Shown: positions 1 through 10,498 of the stretch, in pieces | How positions within the stretch are numbered: the stretch's first letter is position 1 | Layout: every line of letters starts with the position of its first letter | Assembly: GCA_014529385.2 (NCBI GenBank) | Contig: CM043956.1 | Coordinates: forward strand, 59,901,120 to 59,965,119 | Direction of reading: 5' to 3' | DNA: 64,000 nt | DNA from: Adiantum capillus-veneris | Taxonomy: Eukaryota > Streptophyta > Polypodiopsida > Polypodiales > Pteridaceae | Notes under the pieces: model-generated | Told to the model about the DNA's origin: nothing | Database searches by the model: none | The model's input: only the letters and a program-made list of their open reading frames with translations | Program-made: the position numbers and the translations under genes

Positions 1-140
1 TGGCCATCAGGTTCACCATCAGATCCGCTGTTGATACGGTGGGGTGGGGACCTCACAGTCACTACCCGCGGACTTTCTCTCTCTAACCAATAAAGCCTTT
101 GCAAAGGATTTACTCGCTAACCGTGAATTGCACAAACTTA

Positions 141-285
141 CCATCTCTCTAACCGTGAGGCATTCCGCTACCCGTGAGGCATCTTGCTAACCGCCAGGCA
201 TCCTCCTAACCACGAGGCATCTTGCTAACCGCCAGGCATCCCGCTACCCGCGAGGCATCCCACTAACTGCGAGGAACAAAAGAGA
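141..285. repeat. Tandem repeat of about 21 bp inside LTR A
   Basis: About seven imperfect copies of a unit like GCTAACCGCCAGGCATCC stand head to tail. On the minus strand this is the GGTTA-loop motif seen seven times in each of the other A LTRs. Here it has been regularised into a roughly 21-bp tandem array and the hairpin arms are less well kept. Confidence 0.7.
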
Positions 286-1026
286 GCCGATAACCTCAGC
301 TTAATCTCCACTAACTGCGGAATCATCTCACTACTTGCGAGGAACAAAATATATTCTTTCAACAATTATTCTCTTTAAATTATTCTTCAAACATGGTCAA
401 CAAATTCTTCATATCAATCAAAATCCACTTATCGAACAATAACAATTTGTTAAGTGATAACAATTCAACAAATAGTGACAATTTATCAAACAGTTCTTTC
501 ACTAATCTATAAAAGCATTTGCTTGTTTCTTGTGATAGAATCATGTTTTTCAAACAGTTTAAGGGGTTCCCTATGGTTAGCTTCCCAAGTCATCATGAAT
601 AGCAAAGCAGAATTATAAATTCGTCTTACCGGATTGACGTTATGTTCGATTACCTCCCATGTTTGAGGTTGGACGGCTTCGACTTCTTTCACAACCAATA
701 CATCCGCTTTAGCAACATTTGGAGTAGATGATATCTTCTTTTGCACCTTCCTTGGAGGTGGAGTGACATGAGCGTCCTTCGAGATTTAAGTCACTCGCTT
801 TGAGGCCATCGTATCGATGTAGAGAAGAGGGAAAGAGAGAAGAGAACTCTAGAATTCAAAGGGCAACACGACGGTTGTAGAGAAAGACTTGGAGATGGAC
901 ATGGCTTGAAGGTAAGAGCTCGAGGGAGAGAGGTTGAGGGAGAAAAGGTAACTCCAACGTCAAAGAAAGAGGGCTTATGCTTCTAAGAGTGTGTGTCTGT
1001 GTTTTGAAAGGGAGGGGAGAGGGGTC

Positions 1027-1034
1027 TTTATATA
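1027..1034 (-). promoter_or_regulatory. TATA box of the A-family LTR
   Basis: TATATAAA on the minus strand, at the same LTR position as in the two plus-strand copies (6938-6945 and 10925-10932). Conservation between three diverged copies supports it as the LTR promoter. Confidence 0.55.
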
Positions 1035-1637
1035 GACTCTCAAGGCCAGCTAAGAATAGAGGGATAAGTTCGCGTACGTTCGTGGCTCTCAAAAAAAAAA
1101 AATTAAAATAAAAAATAAAAAATATATATATATATATAGATATATATATTGGCGTACACGGATTCCTATGCACAATTTCGGTTCTCCAATTTTAGAAGAA
1201 GCTTGGGCTTCCAAGACAAGAGCTTTAAACTTAACTCCCTTCTCTTTCTTTCATAAAAATAATCCTCCTTTCCTAAAATTGCTCTCCCTTTCCTAAAATT
1301 ACTCTCTCTTTCCAAAAGAGTCAACTCTTATCTTTAGATACAATCTTGAGGCTTAAGTTTCCCATCAAATTTATTGTTTTCAAGTGAATAAAGGTCATGA
1401 TTAATAGTTCTAAAGTCCGATTTTTGATATGATCGTTCCATTAGAATGCTCTTTGACTTAATAAAATGCAAACCTCAAATATTTGCAAAGTAAATGAAAT
1501 ACTTTTATTGAAAAATGCTGGGTACATTACATACACAAAATGACAAAATAGCATGTGCAGTACTGCTTGTAGTGAAAACAAAGACCAAAATCAGCCCGAA
1601 TAAAAAATCTAAGCAGATTGAGCTCTATGAGCCTTCT

Positions 1638-2515
1638 TGTTAGCGGGTCGCGGTGATGGACGTTTACATCATAGCTTTTTGGTACTAACATAATGTCAAT
1701 ACTCAGGGAAGTGACTCGGATGGGGCACGGAGACTCTTTGAAATCATCAATCTCAAGAAGTGAAACTTAACAAGCAATCAAACTAGCTCAACAAGCAAAC
1801 CAACACTCAATGATCAGGAAAATCTTCTTATGTCCTTTCTCATAGATCTAAGTTATCACGCCATTTCGGCACTCAGATGGACTCGAAATGCAACGGAACT
1901 TTAGGAGAATGTCAAGGATACCTAAGAGCACTATCCTAGCAAGTATTGTTGCACATACAACAAGGTACTAAAATCACAATCCATCATGAAAAAGGTCTTG
2001 AAAACTACAACAGAACTATCCAGAAAGATCGCCCTATGGTCTAAGAACACTCTCCTATGGTCAAAATGACTAAAAACAGTGATTTAAGCACTCAAATTTG
2101 AAGATTACGCTCATAGATGCGTAGTCACAAATCTCAACAAAACTGAAAGAGCAAAGAGACAGGAACACAATGCAGGTTTCAAAATTGAAAACGGATTACC
2201 CAGTCCATAGCTGCGATGAGTACAAGTTGGAGCTTCATAGTCGCTTCAGTGTATGTACAGCAGAGATCTTTTCTTCTCTAAAGATAAGCCTTCTTTTCAC
2301 ATTAAAGTTATTGAACTTTGGCATTCTAAATGGCCAGTGATCAGTTCACATGGACCTTTACAATTTTCATGAAACAATTACAACTTAGGGAATTGATCCA
2401 CTACTCTGGAGGATTACACAGAGTATTAATATACTAGCTCGAAAGAATAATAGAGTATGTGGTGTCTGGCTCTGTGTCCGACCAGTTGGGCACCCGTTCG
2501 GTTTGTCTCTTAATA
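1638..2515 (-). mobile_element. C-family solo LTR, minus strand
   Basis: Reverse-complement homologue of the LTR at 5337-6501 plus 12436-12660. Shared stretches include the CCGAAC-GGTGCCCA start region, the AACTTTAATGT segment and the end ACCCGCTAACA. It starts TG and ends TA (probably decayed CA) on the plus strand. It lacks both the A element and the 465-bp inverted-repeat insertion found in the other copy, so it preserves both unoccupied sites. No C-family internal sequence adjoins it, so a solo LTR inside the B leader is the simplest reading. Confidence 0.7.
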
Positions 2516-2629
2516 CTTTCCAAAAAGTTTGTCAACCTACAAACGCTTGCCAAAGCTCACTGAAATCGAAGAAAGTGAGCAGGCATGTGCTGGAGTTGTT
2601 AGACAGCAAAGCTCAAGAGAGTGCAACCT

Positions 2630-2642
2630 GCTCTGATACCAA
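2630..2642 (-). other. Primer binding site of the B copia element
   Basis: The minus strand reads TGGTATCAGAGC, the usual plant copia primer site complementary to the 3' end of initiator tRNA-Met. It lies directly inside the LTR that ends CCAACA at 2644. Confidence 0.8.
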
Positions 2643-2643
2643 T

Positions 2644-2846
2644 TGTTGGAATTAGGGTTGCAAGAAAACACACACAGATTGGACAAGATGAAGGAATCTC
2701 AAGGCACACAATAGAGAGTGTATTACTTATTGTGCAATGGAAAGATCGACCGTATGCACGGGAAAAAAGCCTCCTAAAGAGAGAAAAAATGCCCCGGTGG
2801 TCCTAAGTGTGTTCACACACATCACCACCACATGTTTCTGGTAACA
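2644..2846 (-). repeat. B-family copia 5' LTR
   Basis: 203-bp LTR matching the B LTRs at 47063-47239 and 49049-49275. It begins TGTTACC and ends CCAACA when read in element orientation (minus strand), next to the primer site at 2630-2642. Confidence 0.75.
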
Positions 2847-3142
2847 TTTTGAGCAATTTGCCTTGCAAGGTAGTGATGTGTGTGTTCACACACATCACTA
2901 CCACATGTATCTGGTAACATTTTGAGCAAGTTGCCTTGCAAGGTAATCATATAGCAACTCAAGGCACACAATAGAGAGTGTATTACTTATTGTGCAATGG
3001 AAAGATCGACCGTATGCACGGGAAAAAAGCCTCCTAAAGACAGAAAAAATGCCCCGGTGGTGCTAAGTGTGTTCACACACATCACTACCACATGTATCTG
3101 GTAACATTTTGAGCAAGTTGCCTTGCAAGGTAATCATATAGC
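2847..3142. repeat. Reiterated partial B LTR copies
   Basis: After the full LTR come a 27-bp spacer containing GCCTTGCAAGGTA, a short LTR-end piece (about 2874-2925), the same spacer again, a longer LTR piece lacking its first part (about 2956-3106) and the spacer a third time. The spacer carries the palindrome CCTTGCAAGG. This looks like local duplication or template switching at an LTR end. Confidence 0.65.
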
Positions 3143-3824
3143 AGCTGAGAATAGTTGTTTTCTTAAAGAAGACATATCATAATGGGATTTGATTATGATG
3201 CATTAACATTTACTTTTTGTAGCTGGCAAGTGGCAAAGACATAGGTGACTCATGGCTTATGAAATTGGAAAATAATTTGTGGACATTTTTATTAGTAGAG
3301 ATCTCTTTATGACCAACACTCATTTGTATGTCCATATCGACAATTGTAATATATTTTTAGCATTGAAATGCAAGAGAAACATACTCACTCTTGCATGTGG
3401 GGAGACTATATCCATTTCTCTATGTTCCTACTCTCTCTTTTGTCTTACGGTATGCATAGGACTCTGTGCTAGGAGGTCATACATGAATTCTCGTATTCTC
3501 TCTCCATCTCTCTTTCACCTTCTTCTCATGGTATGTGTAGTGGATTTATTATTTTGTATGTTCTATCATGGATTCTGTAGGGACTCTAAGAACCCAACGA
3601 TTGTAGGCAGTAGCTTCAGCAAGTGGGATTAACCTTTAGTGTGAAAGAGAGAGAGAGTTTTATAAGTTTTATTTAATTAAAGCACATTGTTTTAGGGTCT
3701 ACATTAGGAGATTTCGGAGACCATTTGTAGGGCTTTCTAAGAAATTCTATTTCTCTCTCTAGAAAGTTTTCTTAAAATGCACTTGCACTTATTGAGTACG
3801 TCCAAAAGGATGACTAGAAACTCT
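3143..3824. other. Non-coding stretch, nothing recognised
   Basis: AT-rich sequence with one reading frame (3279-3632) that shows no domain, no plausible composition and no homologue elsewhere in the window. I see no gene or element end here. Confidence 0.4.
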
Positions 3825-4516
3825 AAAATGTGAACCTACCTTTTTGGTGATATTTAAAAACAGTCACATTTTCATTAAATGCGAGTGTTTTTTTCATGAG
3901 GTAGGTGCCACTCATTCAATGTCTTTCATCATCACTAAAATTAAAAAAAATCAGAAAACTATTAACTAGTGTTAGAATTTGACGTTTTCAACACCACCAA
4001 TGCATCCAGAAACCCAAAAACAAATGTCTATTTGCCCCGATACCTAGAAAGGAGAAAAGACCAAAAACCCCTTTTTAGGGGTTTTTGCCAATCGACACGT
4101 TGGGGGGGGGGGGGACATTCCAAAAACTTTTGGAATGGCTTCTATGCGCCATGAGGCAAAAATTATCTCACGATGCGTAGAGGCCATTCCATTTGTTTTT
4201 GAAATGGCCTCTACATGTCATTCAACAAAAACCCCTTTTGGGGGATTTTGGTCTTTTCTTCCTCTCCGGGTGTTAGAACAGGGCAAGTAGCTAATTGTTT
4301 TTCATTATTTTTGTGAGCTTTGGACGTATTGGCAGTGAAAAAAACTCTAAATTCCAACACTATTAATAGTTTTGTGTTTTCTTTTTCATTTCAATGATGT
4401 CAAAATCCACATTGAATGATCGACGTCTACCTCATGAAAAAGATACTTGCATTTAATAAAAAGGTGACTGTCTTTAAAGACCGTTGGATCATCAAATGAG
4501 AAGGTCACGCATTTTT
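3825..4516. repeat. Long foldback (hairpin) element
   Basis: The two halves are reverse complements over nearly their whole length. The arms run from about 3825 to 4145 and from about 4165 to 4516, with a loop near 4150. Paired landmarks are CATGAGGTAG (left) with CTACCTCATG (right), ACCAAAAACCCCTTTT with its partner near 4230, and GGAATGGCTTCTA with TAGAGGCCATTCC. The left arm contains a run of 13 G (4102-4114) absent from the right arm. No coding capacity is visible. It could be a foldback or MITE-type element, or an inverted duplication that yields a long hairpin RNA. Confidence 0.75.
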
Positions 4517-4560
4517 CATATTTTTGTTAATATCAACCTATTTTGCTACGTAATGTTGGC

Positions 4561-4563
<3 letters not shown>

Positions 4564-4613
<50 letters not shown>
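4564..4613. repeat. CT microsatellite
   Basis: About 50 bp of uninterrupted CT dinucleotides. Confidence 0.95.
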
Positions 4614-4614
<1 letters not shown>

Positions 4615-5336
4615 AAAGGCCCTCCAAAAGACCTCCAAAATTTCCTAATGAAAGTGCAGTTTTCTTTAACAGAGTGTTTATTTTTGGTCAATTTCTCTCT
4701 AGATACAACTAGAGAACCAACGCCTATCTCGATTTAGCAGGAGGGGTTTTAAAATGCAATTTCTTTTGGCAATAATTTTTATATTCAGTTTTGAAAAAAA
4801 AATCCTAAAGTAAGAGGTCATTTTATACATTTAAACATTTAAAAAGAGGGGTTTTTTTAATATCCCACAAATGTATGTTATATAAGGGGTACTAAATAGC
4901 GCACCCCTTAAGGCGCCTATCCAACTAAAGTAGCACAAATTTTTGATGCGAAATCCATTCTCTAACATTTTCTAGTGCAAAATAGCCAAAACATGAATTT
5001 ACAATCAAATGCCCAATCTACAAGGTTTATGGATAGTTTTATCACTTTTCTTTAACAATACGGATAATATAATATGGTTGAGATGATGGAGAGTGTTTTG
5101 GCTTCTAAGGGATAGACCCTTAAGGAAATGAGAAGAAAAGTTTCCTTGATAAATCAAAGATCAAGTCACGTATCAACAATATGGTGGATATGAATCACTC
5201 AAGGAGGGGGAAGTGTCATCAACTACAAAGCACTTCCCAAGCTAAAGACCAACCTTGAAGACATAGCTAAAGACAACCCTACGACAAGATTGCACAAGGT
5301 CATGTCAAGGGACGAAACAAGCTAGGAAGGGGAAAA
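4614..5336 (+). other. Probable 3' internal end of a C-family element
   Basis: No gene is visible. The purine-rich stretch AGGAAGGGGAAAA at 5324-5336 directly precedes the TG that opens the C LTR, as a polypurine tract would. This makes the preceding sequence the tail of a C-family LTR element. Its coding part is not recognisable, and the left limit is uncertain. Confidence 0.4.
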
Positions 5337-6501
5337 TGTTTGAGGATTGACCGAACAGGTGCCCACCTGGTCAAACACATAGCCGGACACCACATTTGTA
5401 GTGCATTATTTTGTTGGGCTAGTGTAGTGATACTCTATGTAAATCCTGATTCTAGAGTAGAAGTTCAACTCTCTCAGTTGTAATTTTGTCATGAAAATTG
5501 TCAAAGTCCATGTGAACCGGCCAATGGCCATTTAAAATGCCCTAGGTATAGAGTTCAATAACTTTAATGTAAGAAAAGGGCTTATCTATAGAGAATAAAG
5601 AGCTCTCTTATACGTACGCTCAAGCTATGAAGCTGCTCCAACTTGTAATCACCACAGCTAATGATTGGGTAATCCATTTTCAGTTTTGAAACTTGCATTG
5701 TGTTCCTCTTTCCTTGCTCTTTCAATTAAGTGTAAGCATTGTCAGTTTTGTTGTGGTTCTCTTTTACGTATCTATGAGCCTTAATCGCAAATTTGAGTGC
5801 CTAAATCACTGTTTTATGACATTTTGACCATCCGTAAGAAGAGAATGGGGTCTAGGAGGGCCTCTTTATTTGGCAGTTTAAGGCAGTCAAAGCTCTAGTA
5901 TTAAGAAAGCAATCAAAGGAGAGCTTTTGAATTCAAACATACAAAACAACTAGTTTACTTGAATTCAAATTCTCCCCAAAATGTGAAATTTAAAATTTAG
6001 CGAGCAAAATTATATCATGACATATCTTCAAAAAGATCTCAGCGTGTAGATTGCAGATCTATAATCGTCGCTCAAATCCGAGATTGTATGTAGAAGTTAT
6101 GGAAGGTTGAAAATCATAAAGTTGTCCCACCCCCTCCCCCCCTTTTTTGGGGAGAAAACGTGCATTCTTTGACCATTCTTACTCCTCTCTTGAACACCCA
6201 CCATTCTTGCATACATGGCTTGCACCTATTTGTCAAGATGATAATCACCTCCATACTCTCATAGAAAATAAATAGGCCTTCCTAGACCTCATCCTCTTTC
6301 TAATGTAGGAGAGTGTTTGTAGACCATAGGGTGACCTTTTTGGACTGATCTGCTGCAGTTTTCAGGACCTTTTTCATGATGGATTGTGATTTTGGTACCT
6401 TGTAGGATTGGGACTAGAGTTGGTAGAATAGTGTCCCTAGGTGTTCTTAACATTATCCTAAAGTTTTATTGCGTTTTGAGTATGTTCGAGTGCCAAAATT
6501 G
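5337..6501 (+). mobile_element. C-family LTR, first part (interrupted)
   Basis: Starts TGTTTGAGG after a polypurine tract and matches the minus-strand solo LTR at 1638-2515. It is interrupted at 5837-6301 by an inverted-repeat insertion and ends at 6501 where the A element begins. The remainder is 12436-12660, ending near CCCGCTAACT. Comparison with the copy at 1638-2515 shows that both insertions are absent there. Confidence 0.7.
5837..6301. mobile_element. MITE-like insertion in the C LTR
   Basis: About 465 bp with imperfect inverted ends: AGAAGAGAATGGGGTCTAGG on the left, and CCTAGACCTCATCCTCTTTCT, nearly its complement, on the right. The other C LTR (1638-2515) goes straight from the sequence before it to the sequence after it. 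GTA lies on the left flank and again close to the right end, compatible with a 3-bp target duplication. There is no coding capacity. Confidence 0.6.
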
Positions 6502-6937
6502 TGTAATGTACCCAACATTTATCCATATAAGTCATTTCAGTTATTTTGCAAAGTAATTGGGATTCTCAATTTTGTGACTCATCATGAGTTTATCAAAGCA
6601 ATCGAAATTGAAAAGCAGGTTCAGAATCTATTTATTTATGATCTTTCTTTATGTGGAACAATAGGTTTATGTGGGAACTTAATCTATGAGTGAAGAAAAA
6701 GCTTAAACATAGTATTTTTAGGAAAGAAAGAGAGGTGAGTCAAAATTAGGATACTTCTTTTTTTCTCTCTCTCAAGATAGAATGGGAACTTGTAAGTATA
6801 GAGCTGTTTAAAAATCGCGCATAGGATTTGCGAACGCCCAAAAAGAAAAAACCAAAAAATTGAGCCGCGACGACATGCGAGTTTTTTCTTCTCCTATTCT
6901 GGAAACCTCTCAATATTCTTAGCACCCCCCTACGTCC

Positions 6938-6945
6938 TATATAAA
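6938..6945 (+). promoter_or_regulatory. TATA box, A 5' LTR
   Basis: TATATAAA followed by GGACCCTTCTCC, conserved at 10925-10932 in the 3' LTR and on the minus strand at 1027-1034. The transcript start would lie about 30 bp downstream. Confidence 0.55.
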
Positions 6946-7096
6946 GGACCCTTCTCCTCTCACTTTGAACATACAAATCTAAGGAAGCGGAAGCTCTCTC
7001 GCAACGACGCGCCGAAGGAAGCCTCTCTCCCTTAACCTCTCACCTTCAAGACATCTCCATCTCCAATCATCGATGTGTCGTCACCCGATTTGTGAA

Positions 7097-7143
<47 letters not shown>

Positions 7144-7629
7144 CAACAACGCGCTTTTCTTTTCTCCATTTCAAAGCTATGGATCCGAAGCATGTAACGC
7201 GAAGTTCTAAGGACGCCATGCCATTGCACCTCCAAGGAAGGTGGGAAGAAAGGTGTCAAGTCCGAACGTATCTCATACGGAAGCATCAACCAATGAAGAA
7301 GTCGAAGCCCTCCAACCTCCAGCATAAGAGTTAGCCACACGCGCTCCAAATCCGGTAAGACAAAGTTATAATTATGCATAGTATTCATGTTGACCGGTAA
7401 GATGAACTTAGACCTTATCTTAAACCGATCGGAAACGTGATTGTTCAATCACATGAAACAAGCATATGTTTCATAAAGTAGTAAAAGTATTGTTTTTATA
7501 GAATTTTATTGTTTGATAAAGAAATACTATTGATAAGTGATTATGGTTTGAGAATATGATTTTGATTGTCCTTTTTGAAAGAAACATTTAGAATATGAAA
7601 TACTGAAAGAAAATCTTGTTTCTAGATGG

Positions 7630-7857
7630 AACTCGCGGTTAAGGAGAGGAATCCGCGGTTAGCGAAAATTAAAGTTGAGGTCATCAAATTCCTTTTTTTT
7701 ACCTTGTGGTTAGCAAGATGCCTTGCGGGTAGCAAGATGTCCCTTGCGGTTAGCAATAGGGAAGTATGTGTATCTCGCGGTTAGAGATTAAGAAAAACCT
7801 TTGCAAAGGCTCTTTCTGCTAGACAAAGAAAGTCCGTGGTTAGCGGCAAAACTTGTA
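7630..7857 (+). repeat. GGTTA-loop hairpin array, 5' LTR
   Basis: Seven copies of a GGTTA or GGGTA core whose flanking bases are inverted repeats of each other, for example CTTG-TGGTTAG-CAAG, CTTGC-GGGTA-GCAAG, TTGC-GGTTA-GCAA and CCG-TGGTTAG-CGG. The stem letters differ between copies while pairing is kept. Confidence 0.75.
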
Positions 7858-8463
7858 TAGAAACTAAAGACTCTCTTTTCTTTTGTGGATTATAGAATTG
7901 TTTAACTCCTGTTATGAAAGAGTTGTTTGATGATGTTTGAAAGGATTGTACTAAAGAACTTGTGCTAGAAACTAATTAAGGAAAATTGTTGTATATATCA
8001 TGGTAGTAATTAGATAACATTAAAAGAACGGGTGAGTCTGGTGTGGAAAGTGGGGATCGGCTTAGGTTGCCGATCAAGGATGGGTGGACTCGATTAGTCG
8101 AGTACTTTTCACTTTGTCTTAGTTAGTTAGAGATTTATCTCATGTCATATTTTGGATTTAAGGATGGCGGTCGTGCCTGTTAAACGCGGGGAAAAAGGCG
8201 TTGTTTTCGGATCCTTAATATGTGAAAGGGATTTTCTTCTCTTATAATGTAGGATCTAGAATCAATAGAGCCTTTAACCTCATCGACCTGGCTTGTGGTG
8301 TAGGGTATTGCAACTACGAACACATCAGGTGGAAGTCTTCTTCTCTTTCGTTGCTCGTATCCTTGCTTTGCATTATCAGAGTAGGGTGTCGTCAACGGAT
8401 TTAGAGGATAGATAAGGTTATCTTTCAAGTCTCCCCGATCTTTTAGGACGGGGATGTTACAGC

Positions 8464-8475
8464 TGGTATCAAAGC
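8464..8475 (+). other. Primer binding site of the A element
   Basis: TGGTATCAAAGC, one base different from the standard TGGTATCAGAGC complementary to initiator tRNA-Met, two bases inside the 5' LTR end. Confidence 0.8.
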
Positions 8476-8926
8476 CAATGATTAACAGAGGTTAACCCAA
8501 CGTTAAAAGGAGAATGTAGGGAAAGAATGTGTTTTTTTTTCTTTTACACTATTATTGCTTTTGTTTCCAAATTACTCTATTAAATTGATCTTATATTCTT
8601 ACGTATTTATATATATAACACGTTTTAGGATCAGCATGAGGCATACATGCGATTTCAGGCGTTCAACATCATGTACATGTCTACGTGTCGATCAAACGAC
8701 TATGACTTTCGGGCATCATTCATGAGGATCCTTGAGATATCGACCACACCGCTGTGTTTTTGAACCCAATGAGGATGGTCTCGAGCCTGGTGGTCTCGTG
8801 GGAGTACTTTTACCATCAGGGTTGGAAGCTTAGGGAATTTTAAATAATGATCTTTGCCGCATCAAATGGTGCAAGGAGCTAAGGCTGGTCCATTACTATA
8901 TCTTTTGGCCAACCGGTGTCAAAACA

Positions 8927-9169
8927 ATGGCCACAGATGGAAGCGTCAACCTCAATCGGTGGGTCTATGACAAGGTCATTGCGGTCGTTCCAAAAGACCG
9001 AGTGGCTGTTAGGGAAAGAACTAGCCACTTCTCGGGCAAGGGATGGACAACAGGATTACCACAACTCCCCGCCACTTATCGATTATTAGCCCCTATAGAA
9101 AATCCTCCGCGCTTCTTCCTAAAGAGTACCGAAGGATATCACGGCTTCAAATATACACCTGAGGATTAG
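8927..9169 (+). CDS. Short ORF in the A element, unrecognised
   Basis: An 80-residue frame starting at an ATG and lying between the primer site and gag. It begins MATDGSVNLNRWVYDKV and ends with FKYTPED. I do not recognise a domain. The sequence upstream (8640-8920) has an amino-acid-like flavour in broken frames, so this may be the surviving tail of a longer reading frame. It could also be a chance ORF in the leader. Confidence 0.3.
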   Translation: MATDGSVNLNRWVYDKVIAVVPKDRVAVRERTSHFSGKGWTTGLPQLPATYRLLAPIENPPRFFLKSTEGYHGFKYTPED

Positions 9170-9622
9170 GGTTACTATAACATTTTGTATAAGGGAATTT
9201 GTATTCTTACATCAATAGAAGACGTTGATTTTTTTGGAAAAGAAACTGACTCTTGATAAATAATTTACTCTTGAGCTTAATTGAGATTTGGTGATCCTTA
9301 TATGCTTCATGGTAATAATTGATGCAACTAGTGCTATGGATAGAAAGCCAGTTAATGCGTATGTGTTGCAAATAATAAACTTAGTTGTTTTGTCAAAAAA
9401 ATTGATTGACTTGTCAAGTCATTGACTACTTGTTGGTGAAAAGCCATGGCTGGTTAAGTCGTGTGATTGGATTAAGTTATGATTGGATAAGTCATGTGTT
9501 TGAGTTTGATGGACTGGGTAAGCCATGATTAATTGAATCATGTGTTGAACTCTAAAGGACTAGATAAGCCCAATACTTTAATGACTTAAGTTATTATAAG
9601 CATTGGTGTTAAAAATTTGTAG
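9170..9622 (+). other. Non-coding part of the A interior
   Basis: Between the short ORF and gag. It holds several copies of a TAAGTCATG or TAAGCCATG motif between 9400 and 9560, but no gene. Confidence 0.4.
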
Positions 9623-9646
9623 GACAACCCTCAAATTACTCCTATA

Positions 9647-10393
9647 GTGGAGAATCCTCAGAACGATGCTTTATACACGGAAGTTCAGGAGAAGAAATTA
9701 TTGCTCAAACAAATGCAACCACCTTCTTTTAAGGGCAAAGGCGCCAATGTGGAAAAGGATGCGGAAGTCTGGATTGAAGCTATGGACGATTATTTCTCAG
9801 CTGCCAAGACTGCACCTGCAAACCAAGTGATGCTGGGGATGTTTTGCCTTATGGGTGAAGCCAAATTATGGCGGAAACAACATTGTCGTGACATGGGAGT
9901 GTTAGAAAATTCCCAGAATTGGAGGGAAATCAAGCAAGCAATGAAGGAAAGATACTTACCCCCTGCTCATCAAGCATTAAAGATGAACGAGTTCTTTAGC
10001 TTGAAGCAATACAGCCTATCCCTGGAAGATTATTACTCAAAGTTCGTAAATCTTAGGCGTTATGCACCACCAATGACAATAGAGCAACAAGTAACTCTAT
10101 TTTGGCAAGGTCTAAGAGAACCAATTAGCTCACGACTGGAAGCCATGAACCCTACCACTATGCAAGATGCTTTATTGCGAGCCAAGCCCTTGATGAAGGA
10201 ACAAGGGATTACAAGAAGAATTGAACAGAATCAAAGATTCAACGATAGACAACCACAAAGCGTCTATGTCACTACTGCGCAATATTCTCGACGCTTGAAT
10301 GTTCGATGCTTTGAATGTGGAGAGTTGGGACATTATCGGAACTCTTTCCAACAACTAACTAATGGAGCAGCAGTAGCAAGTGAAACAGACTAA
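9647..10393 (+). CDS. Retrotransposon gag protein (A element)
   Basis: The structural protein that would form the particle in which the element RNA is packaged. The frame is open from about 9623 and codes about 248 residues from 9647. The first in-frame ATG is at 9713, so the start is uncertain. Residues about 40-180 show the gag fold pattern of plant gypsy elements: VWIEAMDDYF, EAKLWRK, the WREIKQAMKERYLP block, SLEDYYSKFVNL and a WQGLREPI block. A zinc knuckle follows at C221, C224 and H229, but the last cysteine is replaced by phenylalanine at 234 (CFECGELGHYRNSF), so zinc binding is doubtful. The protein stops soon afterwards, with no protease or reverse transcriptase. It is the only recognisable gene of the element. 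Confidence 0.8.
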   Translation: MENPQNDALYTEVQEKKLLLKQMQPPSFKGKGANVEKDAEVWIEAMDDYFSAAKTAPANQVMLGMFCLMGEAKLWRKQHCRDMGVLENSQNWREIKQAMKERYLPPAHQALKMNEFFSLKQYSLSLEDYYSKFVNLRRYAPPMTIEQQVTLFWQGLREPISSRLEAMNPTTMQDALLRAKPLMKEQGITRRIEQNQRFNDRQPQSVYVTTAQYSRRLNVRCFECGELGHYRNSFQQLTNGAAVASETD

Positions 10394-10485
10394 AGACATC
10401 ATCCTTTTTGACATAATGATAATCGTTAGTAATTAGAGTAGGAGTATCCTCACTTTTCCTCGAGATGAGGACATCTCGAATGCCT

Positions 10486-10497
10486 AAGTTGGGGAGA
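10486..10497 (+). other. Polypurine tract of the A element
   Basis: AAGTTGGGGAGA directly before the 3' LTR start at 10499; the expected plus-strand primer site. Confidence 0.65.
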
Positions 10498-10498
10498 T

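Larger units (their letters stand above)
1..1531 (-). mobile_element. A-family LTR, partial, minus strand
   Basis: This is a diverged copy of the long terminal repeat found intact at 6502-8461 and 10499-12430. Read on the minus strand it begins TGTAATGTACCCA at 1531, as the other two copies do. It carries the same TATATAAA box (1027-1034), the same short reading frame (507-746, sharing NPVR-IYN with the copy near 11330) and the same GGTTA repeats. It runs off the left edge of the window. No polypurine tract adjoins 1531, so it is a 5' or solo LTR rather than a 3' LTR. It was inserted into the leader of the B-family copia element, whose sequence resumes at 1532. The reading frames inside are LTR transcript leader and not convincing genes. 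Confidence 0.75.
1532..2643 (-). mobile_element. B-family copia leader, interrupted
   Basis: 1532-1637 and 2516-2643 together match the leader of the copia element at about 46860-47062, for example the shared AGCCCGAAT stretch and the AAACGCTTGCCAAA-like stretch. Between them lies a C-family LTR (1638-2515). On the left the B sequence stops where the A-family LTR begins. No B-family gag or pol is left here. This is therefore the 5' end of a minus-strand copia element hit by two later insertions. Confidence 0.65.
6502..8461 (+). repeat. 5' LTR of the A element
   Basis: 1,960 bp. It contains the TATATAAA box at 6938-6945, a CT microsatellite near 7099-7140, seven GGTTA hairpin motifs between 7630 and 7857, and a 3' part rich in TTAGTTAG. 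Very similar to 10499-12430. Reading frames inside it are leader sequence and shadows. Confidence 0.85.

Noticed and set aside
3279..3632. 117-residue frame as a possible host gene
   Set aside because: No domain, no upstream or downstream exon signals I could support, composition like the surrounding AT-rich DNA.
7032..7448. Minus-strand 138-residue frame in the A 5' LTR
   Set aside because: It runs antisense through the CT tract and LTR leader. A similar antisense frame in the 3' LTR reflects LTR duplication, not coding.
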